Origin: Malania oleifera
Lineage: Eukaryota; Streptophyta; Magnoliopsida; Santalales; Ximeniaceae
Assembly: GCF_029873635.1 (NCBI RefSeq)
Contig: NC_080423.1
Span: 94,035,691 to 94,099,690, forward strand
Length of the DNA stretch: 64,000 nucleotides
Reading direction: 5' to 3'
The notes under the pieces: generated by a model
What the model was told of the DNA's origin: nothing
Databases searched by the model: none
Seen by the model: the letters and a program-made list of their open reading frames with translations, nothing else
Shown: positions 1 through 11,099 of the stretch, one piece after another
Numbering within the stretch: the first letter of the stretch is position 1
Layout of the letters: each line of letters begins with the position of its first letter
Made by a program: the position numbers and the translations under genes

Positions 1-360
1 TCAGTGTGTTTTGTCCTCACTCACATACTTCTTGAGAAAACTTCCCAGAAGGTCATTCATCCCAAGATTACTTCAAGTCAAGCACGCTTAACCGTGAAAT
101 TCTTATGGGAAGGCTCCCAAAAAGAAATGTGCATCTTGTTGATATGGGTAGTAACATCTAATCATTTTAAACCTTTCTTTCACGGGATATCACATCATCA
201 CTTTAAATTTCCTGAAATGTTAAAATATTAAGGAGTGAGACACCTCTCAGTAAGATGTAATAAATTATTGTCAGCGTGTGGCAACATGAGTTTGAATGAA
301 TCAAAACACGTTCATTTAATAAATATTTTAACTGAGTAATCATGAAATTTGTACTCATAT

Positions 361-361
<1 letters not shown>

Positions 362-424
<63 letters not shown>
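362..424. repeat. (AC)n(TA)n compound microsatellite
   Basis: About 40 bases of AC repeat pass directly into about 22 bases of TA repeat, inside the partial LTR. Open frames across it on the minus strand are simple-repeat artefacts. Confidence 0.95.
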
Positions 425-733
425 TGCAACCATATATTCTTCTCAAAAATATGTATGTACTTAATACGTTTTGCTGGGTTCGAAACCCAACATGTCTGTA
501 AACGTAGTTTCATTATGTCTGTAATGAGGAGCCAACCTGAATGGACATCCACATCACCGTCATGTAATCACCCCACATGACCGAATTGTGCAGCCCGAAT
601 GCGAGATTTAGCCATGGTTGGTCCACTAGGTTAAGTCAAAACAAATATCGTCTGTAGTACGATTGGCCCACCGCAACTTGGTCCAGACTCTGGAGCGGTC
701 AACAACTCTCCGCAAGCCTAATCGACTTCCAAT

Positions 734-939
734 ACCAACACTCTCCCTGAGAAGTGTGGTTGCACAGACTCATTTCTTAGCAACGGTACCGTGCTCTCAA
801 GTACATCACTGGTCCATCAAGGTTCTCATTTCCAAAACCAACACTCTCCCCGAGAAGTGTGGTTGCACTAACTCATTTCCTAGCAACAGTACCGTGCTCT
901 CAAGCACATTATTGGTCCATCAAGGTTCTCATTTCAACA
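734..939. repeat. 103-bp tandem duplication inside the LTR
   Basis: Two copies begin accaacactctcc at 734 and 837, each carrying gagaagtgtggttgcac and a later ggtccatcaaggttctcatt. They differ at a handful of positions. A 106-codon plus-strand open frame spans them but resembles no known protein. Confidence 0.85.
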
Positions 940-1296
940 ATTTCCACAGTAATCTCAATATAAAAAATATCATGTCTGTATAAATCACATTTCTTAGTAT
1001 CAAAATATCATGTCTGTGTTTTCAATATTTCTCATAAGTCAGTACAAATCACATTCTGTCATAAAATATTCCTACATATTAAATATAAAATCATATTCTA
1101 CCATTTTGCAATATCTATCAGTATAAATCGCATTCTGTCATAAAATATTCCCACATGATAAATATACGATAACAAAACCAATACTCATGCCACACAAATT
1201 TTTAAGTAATATTTCATAAATTAATAATTGCCCAGATAAATATATGATATTCCAAACCAGTATTTTCAAATGTCGGATACGTTAGAAAATCCTTTA

Positions 1297-1297
<1 letters not shown>

Positions 1298-1327
<30 letters not shown>

Positions 1328-1349
1328 GTTATTATTATTATTATTATTT
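1298..1349. repeat. (TTA)n microsatellite
   Basis: About 50 bases of TTA/TAT repeat with one interrupting G, within the partial LTR. Confidence 0.9.
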
Positions 1350-1728
1350 TCTCATACTTTAAATTAATCAACTGATTCCTAAAATGCTTGACATAATTTA
1401 TTTTACTTACCTGTTTCCTGAAGAAATGCCTGGAGGGATCCTAGAACAATGCCTGCGGTGTTCGCACAACACCATGTATCTGTATACCATAATTTAATCA
1501 GCTCAACCCTAAGATAAATACCATTTTAACATTCCTAGGCCCGCACACTCCCATTGACCAATTAAATCCTAAAAACAACAAATATAATTCATTTCCTTAC
1601 CTCAACCTTGGAGTGGTGCCTAAGATTCTCAAAACACAAATCCGCTCCGATTAAAATGATGAGGGTTGAACCTGGGACCTTGTGGTAGTGTCCGATCATC
1701 AATTCAGGTAATATTTGAGGGAGAAAAT

Positions 1729-1731
<3 letters not shown>

Positions 1732-1804
<73 letters not shown>
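1732..1804. repeat. (GA)n tract in the LTR leader
   Basis: About 73 bases of GA repeat, reading as CT in the transcribed minus direction and lying just downstream of the TATA box at 1841-1850. GA/CT tracts occur at the matching place in the LTRs at 32748, 40331, 55645 and 62998, so it is an LTR-family feature. Confidence 0.9.
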
Positions 1805-1808
<4 letters not shown>

Positions 1809-2379
1809 TGAATTTTAACCTAAAAAAATGAATTGGAACCTATTTATAGGTTTTGAACTCTAAGCAAAACCGTTGACAATTTCCTGAAACCGTCGATGGT
1901 TTGGTTTTTAACCGAACCTTAATTCTACTGTTTTACCCTTATCCAACTGCGGTAACTCAAAACTGTCAACGGTTTTCTAAGCTCACCCAAAACCGTCGAC
2001 GATTTGGTCTATACCAAACAAATTTCCTACTTTCTTATTTATTTTTAATCCTATTATTTTTTGGGTCACTACAATAGCTACAAAGGAATATGAGTGCAGC
2101 CACACTGTTGTGAAAGTGTTGGCAGTAGATAGTCGATTTGACCACAGTAGGGTTGTTCACACATGTTTTTGGACTATGATGTGATAGACAAATCGTACTT
2201 ACAGTCATAATATTTTGATTTAGTTTTGGTTGACCAACCAAATTAAGTCCAGTCTTCAGACTGCACAAACTGGTCATGGGGTTTAAACATGATATGCATA
2301 GACCAAAAGTAAGTCTTTTATATTTATTAGACCTAAATTATGATTTGAAGGAAAGTATGTTTAATTTTACATAATTGAT

Positions 2380-2763
2380 ACATAATTATTCAAATGCAGT
2401 TTTTATTAGGATAAAATTATTAAATATATTTTTATATTGTAAAACTCATGTCAGCCACACATTGATAATAATTTAGTTCTTATTTACTGAGAGGTGTCTC
2501 ACCACACATTTTTTTTTAATACATTTTAGATATCTTGAAGAATATGGCGGAAAATTAGAGTAGCGTAGCGGAAGCGTATGTGAGATTAGAAAGATCGGTT
2601 TAGATTAAATATTAAATTTGTTATTTTTGCATATTCTAGAACTTTAAGGATGTATTAAATTTGATATTAGAGATGTTGTTGTGATAATATTATTTAGTAC
2701 TATGGTATAGATATATTTGAGGTTTTCCGGTGGAAAAAAATATTTATAGGTTCAGGTTACTAC
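2380..2763 (+). repeat. Tekay-type LTR fragment, plus orientation
   Basis: This aligns by eye with the end of the plus-strand LTR at 57420-57740. Both have 'ccacacattgataataattt', then tactgagaggtgtctcacc (2486-2504), then 'agagtagcg', 'tagtactatggta' and an ending near ggttactaca at 2763. It is opposite in orientation to the LTR at 1-2073. The 300 bases between the two pieces (2074-2379) hold nothing I recognise. Confidence 0.6.
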
Positions 2764-2850
2764 ACTAAAATTCAATATAATTTTAATATTCTATGTTGAA
2801 AATAACAATGCACACATGAAATAGTCAACCTTATGGACTAGCTATAAGGC

Positions 2851-3163
2851 AGCGTTTGATTTGCAAAATGTCTACTCCTAGTGATATATTAGTTTTAATA
2901 TGTTAGTTACAATTAGTTATATAAGAAATTATGCCATTATTATAAAATAAATAATAATGTGAAACATTTTGTAAGTGCATAAAAAGGAATAGATAAGAAA
3001 TAATTATTTTTAAATTTCATCATAAAAATATTTATTTTTTTCTTATTACATCCTGAATAAAATAATTAGAAATATATAGAGAACAACTATTTTCTTGATT
3101 CTTAAAATTCAAACTATGTCCAATCATTTTCCAATGAATAGCTATTCATCCAATCCAAACGCT
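2851..3163. mobile_element. Possible MITE
   Basis: An AT-rich block begins agcgtttgatttgc and ends with a near inverse (aatccaaacgct), giving short imperfect terminal inverted repeats about 310 bases apart. No convincing target-site duplication is visible, so this is only a candidate non-autonomous DNA transposon. The rest of 2764-3500 is AT-rich with nothing recognisable. Confidence 0.25.
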
Positions 3164-3520
3164 TAAAAAAATTGAATTCTAAAGAGGGTAAAATGGGTAT
3201 AAAGACGCAGCAAATAGGATAACTTATTTTGCTACATGACTCATTGTACTATAGGCAAAGAATGATTAGACACTTGCTTCTCAGCATGTAATGATTAATT
3301 AGCCAGTTGGGTATTAAAGCAAGGAAGGGTGGGGCATTGGGAGGAATGTTAAATGTGATTTGAGGAAAAAGTAAATGAGAAGAAAATATGAACGTCATTT
3401 TGGCATGCAGCAATCAGCATGTTTAATTATTTGGTACCACCCAAATCAATTTTCATACAATTATTTGTTTGGTGACTCCAACTATATATATATATATATA
3501 TATAAAGGGACGTTAATTAC

Positions 3521-4037
3521 TAGGGTGGGCATAATTCGATTTTAACTAAATTAATCGACTTAATTGGGCAAATTCAGTCGGTTTGGTTTGAATAATTTGT
3601 AGTTTGGTTCAGTTTGATTTCAAAATGGAGTAAATTTGGATATTCAGTTTTCGGTTCGATTATGAAAAAAAAATAATTTGGTTAATCGAATTACCTAAAA
3701 TTTAATTAATTAACAATTAAATATAAATTATTAAATTATATGATTTTAGGCTAGGGCTTCAAACTTTCAATGTTCCACTCCGCTATTCCCAGACTGCCTT
3801 CTCATTCGGTCATTCCTATTTCAATATACAAACTATACATTCATATTTTTTTTTTCTATAATTAATTTTAATTTTATTCGGTTAACCGAATTACCCGACA
3901 ATTTTGTTTGGTCGGGTACAGTTCGGTTAAAGAGCTAAATTCAGTTGGTTTGGTTTTGGGGTGAGATTAACCAAAAAAATTCGGTTAATTCGATTAATTG
4001 GTCGAATTGACCAAACCGACCGATTGCACACGCCTAC
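3521..4037. mobile_element. hAT-like non-autonomous element rich in CGGTTTGGTT motifs
   Basis: The block starts tagggtgggca and ends with the inverse-like tgcacacgcctaccta. Its interior repeats ggttcggttt/ttcggttaa words in both orientations. Plant hAT-type MITEs often begin TAGGGGTGNGCA and contain such internal words. The TSD is unclear; attac occurs on both flanks. There is no coding capacity. Confidence 0.4.
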
Positions 4038-5127
4038 CTATTACACTAAAAATAAATGAGTTCTTTTAATATGTGTATATTTATTTATTTATATAGGTTT
4101 GCACTAGAATTGTTGAAATTAGAATGTAAGAGAATGTTTGGAACTATTTCCAGAAAAAAGATAGTTTTTAGAAAATTTGCCAAGCACTTATCTAAAAATA
4201 ATGTAGGATCGTACTTTAAGTACTTGTTCAGATAAGGGGTTTTTTTTTCTCCCAATAATTACCTATTTTTAAAATAAAAATAATAATAAAAATTAATTTT
4301 TGAAATAAGTACTTATTTAAGTGTAAATTAAACACTATTTATTGATATAATTACTTAATTTAAGCACTTTTTACAATAAGTACTTATTTTTTGAAACTTT
4401 TCTAACAATGGCTAAAAATGGAACAAAAGTCACTAACTTTGTCCGAAGTTTGATAAAAAGATAGGAATCTCCTTTGAAATTTAAAAATTGTATTGACCTC
4501 TTCAAAGATCTTAAAAATGTCACAAACTTTCCTTGAAATTTACCAAAAGACACATATCTCGCTTCAAAATTCTTATACATTTGCAAAATACAAGGGGATG
4601 CTTGTGCTTTTTAACAAACCTCATAGGAGGTCTTTGAAAATTTTAAAACCTCTAAGAAGGTTCTTGAAAATTTTAAAATTTCAGAGAAGATTCTCATCTT
4701 TTTGTCAAATCTTATAGTGATCATTGTCTTTTACCCTAAACAATGCTAGTTAGGAGTTCTATTGAAACAAAAAAATTATAGGTCTGCCACTAATTTATAT
4801 TAAGAATAAATGAAATCTTACTTTAAAGAGGGAAATTTGGCTGCATAGATCTCCCATATATTTTACATGTGCCTATCAGTGGTCGAGCTATGGGACCTAC
4901 TTCGTGTGACTAGGATTATGGGATCCACCTTTGTAAGTGCTCGAAAGGAAAGAACACAATGAAGAGGGCTTTTGTCTATTGGCAGAAGTGAGAGAAGTTT
5001 GAACGTTTTGCTTTGTGCTTGTGCGTGAGAGAAAGGGCAATGGAGGGAGGGGAGATTGATTTGATGTGGGCTTTGGATTTGGAGATGGTGGAGGATGTTT
5101 TAATGTGCAGAAGCTATGGTACTTTCT
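4038..5127. other. AT-rich stretch without recognisable gene
   Basis: Short words such as aagtacttatt recur near 4300-4390 and may be remains of a small transposon. Open frames here are short and of low complexity. I see no supported gene. Confidence 0.5.
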
Positions 5128-5552
5128 GACAGTTGGGAATTAACAACAAATTTTCAAAACTCGTGAGAAACAAAATCAACAAAAAATACACGTTAAAAAA
5201 AAATTAATCACATGCATAAGACAGTATTTACGTGATTCGACAATTTTATCTATGTCCACAGAGTTGTAGGGATTTCACTATTATCAGAAAGAAAAAATAC
5301 AGAGAGTGCGGCGGTACAATATTCTCTCTTTCTCTCTCTCGCTCTCTCGCGAAGTGTAACCGTTTATCCTAATCACCAAAAAACAATCATTTTATATGCT
5401 GCGCATAGAGTTCCGAATAGGCTACGGACCCAAAAAATTATGGCCCAATCCTTCGTTCCATGAATTAAGCTCTAGGATAAAAATTTCTCATTAAAGAAAA
5501 GTCGGATCATCATTCAGATGAAACACAACTAGGCTTCACAAAAAGCCCAACA
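5128..5552 (-). repeat. Copia-type LTR remnant, minus orientation
   Basis: On the minus strand it begins TGTTGGGCTTTTTG at 5552. It contains ctctgtggacatagat followed by gaatcacgtaaata (5227-5263), the same late-LTR motif seen in the copia LTRs at 12662, 42258 and 47751. A CT/GA-rich patch lies at 5318-5350. No matching second LTR or internal region is present. The lower boundary is approximate. Confidence 0.45.
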
Positions 5553-6399
5553 CTCATCTCATGTGAGAGTGGGAAAAAAGGAATAAGCCAAAAGGCCCCA
5601 ATGCCTATTCTGGCTACCTTTCCTATTGTTGTTTCTAATTCATTGCCTTTTGGCACTATGTCTGCCACCCGAAGCTTCCTTCATTTTGGCTTTACATGCC
5701 TTTACATTCATTGTTAAATGTGTACTATGGGGTATTATTAGACTTTGTAGTAATGCAATGGTTTCTCTCTCTAGAATATAAGTGATTTTTAGACAGGAAT
5801 ATTTCAATAACTTGTCAAAAGATCTCATGTTCAAATATTGGGAAGAGGTAGAGGAAAGGGTATGAGTTGCCTCTCAAGTCATCATCCAGTTCAAACTTAA
5901 TATTCTTTCGATAGACTAAAAAAATGATGTTGATTAAATAATTAACATTCTTTTGTGTATTTTTTTTTTTTTTTTTAGAATGTGATTGTCAACAATGAGT
6001 TGGTTTGCTAGGTTGGCCGAAAGTTAGTTAGGCCCATTTTCAAACCTAGTTTGTATGTGGATTTAACTGGCCTGCTGAAAAATAGCTACTTCAACATGGA
6101 CAATCCTATTAGTCAATTATCTTATCCTTTTAAAACGTTCACTAATATTTCGTTTGAATCAAGAATTATATTTTTAAAAAATAAGAAGAAAACATATATT
6201 TCATTTCTTTTTTCTCCATATAAAAATTATTAGAAATAATAAATTATTCTAACATAATTAAAAATAAAAAAAATCAAATATTAATCATATGAAAAATCAA
6301 AATTTCTGCCCCACTTCCTTGTTATCAAGCATGAAAAAAAATAGATTTTTTAACATGTTTATTTTTTAAAATGTTTTTTAAGTTACAAATGGACCTAAA
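5553..6399. other. No recognisable feature
   Basis: AT-rich DNA with a poly-T run near 5960-5978. Open frames at 5640-5834 (minus) and 6051-6233 (plus) resemble nothing known. It may be upstream DNA of the candidate gene start at 6400-6720. Confidence 0.4.
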
Positions 6400-6500
6400 T
6401 AACAATTATTGAATTGGGCCTACTTTAAGCCTTAAGATATTGGGCTTTTGAATAAAAAGTTTAAAAAAAGGGGCCGGCCCAGATTCGCGACTCTTTGAAA
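6400..6500 (+). promoter_or_regulatory. Promoter-like region with TGGGCC/GGCCCA elements
   Basis: Three TGGGCY-type words lie within about 75 bases (ttgggcc near 6413, ttgggctt near 6440, ggccggcccag at 6472-6482). GC content then rises abruptly. Clusters of TGGGCY 'site II' motifs are known from promoters of plant housekeeping and organelle-related nuclear genes. That this is a functional promoter is inference. Confidence 0.4.
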
Positions 6501-6569
6501 TGTCCGGCGCTACCGCTCTTTCCTCGCCCCATCTTCGCTCGTTTTACAAACGAAGTTACAGACCAAAGA

Positions 6570-6604
<35 letters not shown>

Positions 6605-6716
6605 CTTTGTCTCTTTGCTTCTCTGTCTCCATCCCTTGCTTCATCTTTCAAAGCTGGGTTCTCTCCGAGGAGAATCCACGAGTAAAGGACTCAATGTCTT
6701 AGTGTTTTCTTCTTAG
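6490..6716 (+). other. Candidate first exon / 5' leader of a host gene
   Basis: A GC-richer stretch in AT-rich surroundings has a CT microsatellite (6572-6602), typical of plant 5' leaders, and ends at a strong splice donor (tcttag then gtgagt at 6717). An ATG at 6500 opens a 61-codon frame (MSGATALSSPHLRSFYK start) that closes before the donor. A second frame from 6495 ends in TAG exactly at the donor. Either the exon is an untranslated leader or the frame is chance. No downstream exon can be linked with confidence, because the sequence beyond 7990 is transposon-filled. Confidence 0.4.
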
Positions 6717-7989
6717 GTGAGTTCTGAGGCTTTGTTCTTAAGTTCATTTTTATCTTTTAGTTGCGTGTATATGATGTTCGCAGGGAAAAACAAGGATGGG
6801 TTTTGAATTTTATTATTCAGAGATCAAATGAGATTACTGTTTGGGTCTTGAATTGCCTAATCTTTGCGGAAATGTATCATTGAAAATTTGTTCATCAGAA
6901 AATTAAGCCATTTTCTATTGTGTTTTTGGTTGATAACGACTATGCATGTCGAGGTTTCTAAAATAAAATTTCTTATAGAAGTTTGTATCTGTGGGTGGGT
7001 ACATTTCTGAATGCATATTATACATGTCACTGTAGCTAAATCTTTGATTTGGACTTCAGTTTGCTTCAAACTGTTGGTATCGAATTTGTAAGCTTCTCCT
7101 TACCAAGAAACATTGCAAGCTCCTTGATACCGGGTTTAGGGTTTACGCCTTTAGGGTTTTGAATTTTCTTTTTGGGGAGGGGAAAGGGATTTAGGTTTCC
7201 CCTTTTGTTTTTTTAGCAAAACCTGAGCTTTTAGGCTTATCATTTTAATTAATGTTATGCTGCTGCCCCCTAGCTCCAACATTACTTCAAAATTTTCACT
7301 TTGATAAAAATACTAGGTAAGAGAAGTTAGTTGCTCAAATGGGGGCATTTGGATGGTGCATGGTAACTAAATTATTTATTTTTCTTGTTGGAAAGTAAAT
7401 GCATCAACATACAAAAGGGAGAGTAGTGTATCCATATTTCAGTACACAATTACTGATCTATTCATAGTTCATTTTTGTCAGGAAAAATTTTCTGACCATT
7501 CTGATCTTAGTGTGCCTATTGCTTTTAAGTTTGAATATTATTTGTTAAAAGCAGTGGGTAATGTCAATTTTAACAACTTATGTTCAATATGTGGTGCAGC
7601 CTATGCAGTTTTAAATATAAAATAAATTTTGAATTTATTAATAATTTAAGGGCTGTCATTTTTCTGAGAGCAACTTCTGCAGTTTTGGCTGTATGTTTCA
7701 GTTATAGCATTTTTTTTCCATAAGATTTTATTTAAGTGACAATTGACAAGTGAAACCTAAGCAATACTAAAGTGTCAAACTGAGATTTTTTGAAGGTTTG
7801 AATGTAAAAGTGGTTCTGTTGAATATGAGATGAATTAGCTCTCTCTGTTATGACTTATGTTGAATATTGTTGAAGTATCAATATGGAAGAATTGTTGCGT
7901 CTTAATAAAAAGTAAACAAAAGAACACGCCTTTTAGTGCACCAAGTTGAATTTGATTCTTCTTCTCTTAACTGGTGTGCTGCTTATAAG
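6717..7989 (+). other. Intron-like or intergenic DNA
   Basis: T-rich and AT-rich sequence follows the splice donor, with long T runs and no long open frame. Two tttagggttt words occur at 7136-7160. It fits a long first intron of the candidate gene, but no acceptor can be assigned. Confidence 0.35.
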
Positions 7990-8545
7990 AGAAATGGAAA
8001 GTAGGTGCACAAATAGGATGGGTGCATTGTGGTTACTCAACATGTTGGAGAGGCAAACAAAAGATCCACAAGTTACCTAGTTAAAAGGTTAAGGTTTGTG
8101 GATCTGCAGATCAATGGGAAGAGCATCATGCTATTGTTGATACCGAGGCTATCCATAACTTTTTCTTGTAGGCAAAAGCATAGAGAGTCAACTTAAACTT
8201 AGAGAAGGACTTGGGATGCATGAAAGTGGTTAACTCTGTAGCTCAGCCTACTTTATGAGTAGCCAAGCAAGTGATTGTAAAGTTTGGATAGTGGGTGGGA
8301 CATGTGAATTTTACTGCTGTGCCATTGGATGATTCCAAGTGATTCTTGAAATGGAAATTTTGAAGGAGTCTAAGATGGTATTGATGCTGTTTGCCAATTC
8401 CCTTTGATTGATGAGAGACCACCCTTGCATGATGCAAGCTGTTGTGGAAAAAGTAGATGATGAGAAGTTCCTATTTGCCATGCAACTCAGGAAGGAATCG
8501 AGGAGGGGGGGGGGGGGAACATACATCTTGTCACGGTATTGGTAG
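7990..8545 (+). pseudogene. Chromovirus gag end and protease, decayed
   Basis: Read across frames, the sequence gives RMGALWLLNML (end of gag), then a protease-like sequence containing LQINGKSIMLLLIPR, where a D-T-G triad would be expected, and later KVVNSVAQP and GHVNFTAVPLDD. The layout matches the aspartic protease of plant chromoviruses. The catalytic DTG appears lost (LIPR). Several in-frame stops are present. A run of about 14 G at 8504-8517 sits near its end. Confidence 0.6.
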
Positions 8546-9254
8546 ATGAAAATGTAGGCCAAGAGTGGGAGCCTTCCGCTAGCAAGAAAGCCTTCGCTAG
8601 AGCCTTCGAATAGGCGAGAGGCTTCGAGATAGTGAGTCGTTATTGCTAGTCTTCATGAGTCATCAGGCTGCTTTAAACTAGAAGTCATCATCATCATCAT
8701 CATCATCATCTTCTTCTTCTTCATTATTTTGCGGCTACTTGCCTGCTTCCTCATCATCTTCTTCTTCTTCTTCTTCTTCCTCGTGTTCTTCAGGGCTCAG
8801 TATTTTGCTGCCACTGCCTGCTGGTGGCTGGCAAGCTGCCCTGCTCTTCGCAAGTTATAGATAACTTGCATTAAGCCATTAAGTTAATATTATGTATTAT
8901 GTAATTGATTATGTAGTTTAATGCAAGTCTATAATTAATATATAAATATATACCATTTTTCACTAAATTTAGCTGCTGTTTGGAAATATAGTATACAAAC
9001 TATACATTTTTATGAATTTAATTTATTTATCAATTGAAGTTTATTTCTAAAATATAGTATACATTGCTTTTGCATTTAGGATAATAGGGCTTAAATCTTT
9101 CTATTGATGTGTTCATATATCAATTACTCATCAAATAGCCATTGTACACAATTTTAATAATTGTGCACCTCGCCTTTGTGAGGCGCGTGCCTTTGCCTTG
9201 TGCCTCATGCTTCAGCTCCAAGTACCCTTTGCGTCTTGGTGCGCCTTGCGCCCT
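8546..9254. other. Foreign block replacing the front of the chromovirus RT
   Basis: This block sits between protease and RT and resembles neither. It contains gccttcgctagagccttcgaa near its start, ATC and TTC microsatellites (about 8685-8790), an AT-rich centre, and a G/C-rich end with ctcgcctttgtgaggcgcg (9168-9186) and cgccttgcgccc. The inverse-related ends (aggcgagaggc against ctcgcctttgtg) hint at a non-autonomous DNA transposon. The missing first half of RT indicates a deletion at the same place. Confidence 0.4.
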
Positions 9255-9640
9255 TGACTTCTATGATGAATTCTTGGTGATGCCTTGGGTTGAGAATGCG
9301 CTAGCGACATTTTGCACCTTGATGAACTTGGTATTTCATAAGCACCTTGACAAGTTTGTTGTGGTATAGCTGGAGGATATTTTTTTATTCAACTTTACTA
9401 CGAAGGAACATCAAGAGCATCTATGGAAGGTGTTTGACAAGCTGAAGGAGACCAATATTTTTGTGAAGAGGGAGAAGTGCTCTTTCACTCATTGGAACAT
9501 AAAATCCCTGGTTATGTAATTGAACATGGTCATATTTAGATGGATATGGTGAAGGTGAGAGTTATTCAGGATTGGAAAATCTCAAAGATAGTGAAGGAAC
9601 TACGTTCCTTTCTTGAACTTGCCAGCTATTACAAAAAGTT
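9255..9640 (+). pseudogene. Chromovirus reverse transcriptase, C-terminal half
   Basis: The frame through 9258-9369 reads EFLVMPWVENALATFCTLMN and LDKFVVV, the segment just before the catalytic Y/F-x-D-D box. The box itself is ruined: the next residues read stop-LEDIF. It continues as EHLWKVFDKLKETN and VKREKCSFTH, the RT thumb. Upstream palm motifs are absent. It cannot encode an active enzyme. Confidence 0.7.
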
Positions 9641-9699
9641 CGTGGAGGGGTGCTTGAGGAGAATTTCCCCATTAACAAAACTATGAAAGAAGGGTCATG

Positions 9700-10160
9700 G
9701 GTGGAACTAGATAGAGAAGTGTTGGGGAGCTTTTGACAACATGAAGGATGTTATAATGAGAGATTTGGTACTTGCTCTTCTTGACATCATGAAACTCTTC
9801 AAAGTATTGACAGATGCATTAGACTATGCCCTTAGAAGAGTCTTGTTACAAGATGGGAATCTTGTTGTATACAAGAGCTGTAAGCTTAATGAAGTAAAGC
9901 AAAACTACATAGCGCAAGAGAAGGTGATGCTAATAGTGATACATTGCCTTTGCATGTGGCTGCATTTGAATTTTGTGGTCAAAATAGATAACTCGATTAT
10001 TAATCACTTCTTTACACAAGTGAAGTAATCACCCAAGTAGGCCTTTTGACAAAAATTCTTGGCAGAGTTTGAATTCTTATCTAAGCACAAGGAGGAGCAG
10101 ATGAACAAAGTTGCATATGTATTGAGTAGTAAAGCCAAGATTGCGTCCTTACAAATGGTA
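9700..10160 (+). pseudogene. Chromovirus RNase H
   Basis: A 95-codon frame at 9741-10028 reads FKVLTDALDYALRRVLLQDG, then VVYKSCKLNEVKQNY, then AQEKVML and FVVKIDNS. The acidic residues expected of retrotransposon RNase H (D in LTDA, E in QEK, D in KIDN) are all still present. The sequence continues past a stop as KFLAEFEF and KVAYVLSSKAK, matching the end of the domain. This is the best-preserved part of the element. Confidence 0.75.
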
Positions 10161-10299
10161 ACACACTTGATAGTAAGGCTACCACAATAATGTGGAAACG
10201 CATTAAGGAGAATCTTGTCAAAGATTCAGTTGTCTAAAACCTTATAAAGTTGGTAGAAAAGTGCAAAGCGCCAATTTTGGCTAGAAGAGGGATTGTTGA

Positions 10300-10900
10300 T
10301 GATACATGGTAACTGACTCTTTGTGCCTTGAGATCGAGATATGGGGAAGACATTGCTGAGAGAGTGTCATGACATCATGTGGGTTGGTCATCTAGGATGG
10401 CGTCGCTGTATGACATTATTGAAGTAGAGGTATTATTGGCTGCGCATGTGTGATGATGAGTTTAATAAGACAAGGTGGAGCGAAAGAGGATTGCAGAACT
10501 ACTCGAGCCCCTACCAGTACTAACTAGACCATGAGAGAGTGTCTCATTAGACTTCATCCCTAGCTTGCCCAGAATGAGAGATGTAGGGTCTATACTTGTG
10601 GTTATAGACAAATTTTTGAAGTACGACACCTTCACCGTCACCTAAATACTGTTTAGTAGAGGAGACAACACAATCTTTTTTAAAACATATTGTGAAATAT
10701 TAAGGTGTTCCCCAAGATATTATTAGTGATCAAGGCTCAAGATCCATTGGAAAATTTTGGATAAAACCTTTCAAAATCCTTGGTTCACAGTTTGACATTT
10801 CTTCGAGTTACCACTCGTAGACAGATGGACAGACTGAGAAATAGGCTAGTAGAAAGAGTACTTGGGTCATTTTGTTAAAGCCAATTAGAAGAATTGAGTG
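10300..10900 (+). pseudogene. Chromovirus integrase, zinc and core region
   Basis: Fragments in different frames give GWSSRMAS/GHLGWRRCMTLLK (zinc-binding HHCC region), LDFIPSLPRMRD and VVIDKF (core, first D), then IISDQGS (second D), and SSYHS-stop-TDGQTEK around the catalytic E. At least six stops or shifts interrupt it. Confidence 0.6.
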
Positions 10901-11099
10901 CTACTATTTGATGTGGCTCAGTTTTGTCTCAATGCCCAAAAGATCTTTTTAAGCTTATTATAGGCTAACAATTGCTATTACCTCACATTGTGGACGAGCC
11001 ATACAAATGAAAGAATACTTGAGCATACATTTTCACCTAAGAATGGAGACAAAATATAGAGATCACCTGAGCCTACTTGGAGAAAGCTTCTAAGCAGAT

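Larger units (their letters stand above)
1..2073 (-). repeat. Partial Tekay-type gypsy LTR, minus orientation
   Basis: Read on the minus strand this starts TGTAGTGACCC at 2073 and runs off the left edge. It matches the LTRs at 30849-33143 and 38193-40698 in layout: the motif gagacacctctcagtaag at 237-254, a 'ccccacatga' block near 572, a GA tract and a TATA box (cctataaata, 1841-1850 minus). Four GTCGAC-like motifs lie upstream of the TATA box (1871-2003). No internal region is visible beside it, so it may be a solo LTR or one end of an element outside the window. Confidence 0.7.

Noticed and set aside
203-552. Open frames over the AC/TA microsatellite encoding runs of VCVCVC and IYIYIY
   Set aside because: Purely the translation of a simple repeat; no start context and no similarity to proteins.
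6495-6716. 61- and 73-codon frames at the candidate first exon as complete proteins
   Set aside because: Dominated by the CT repeat (runs of SLSLSL). One closes exactly at the splice donor, so coding is not supported; the stretch is kept only as a candidate leader exon.
7136-7165. tttagggttt words as an interstitial telomere repeat
   Set aside because: Only two separated copies are present, which is common in AT-rich plant DNA.
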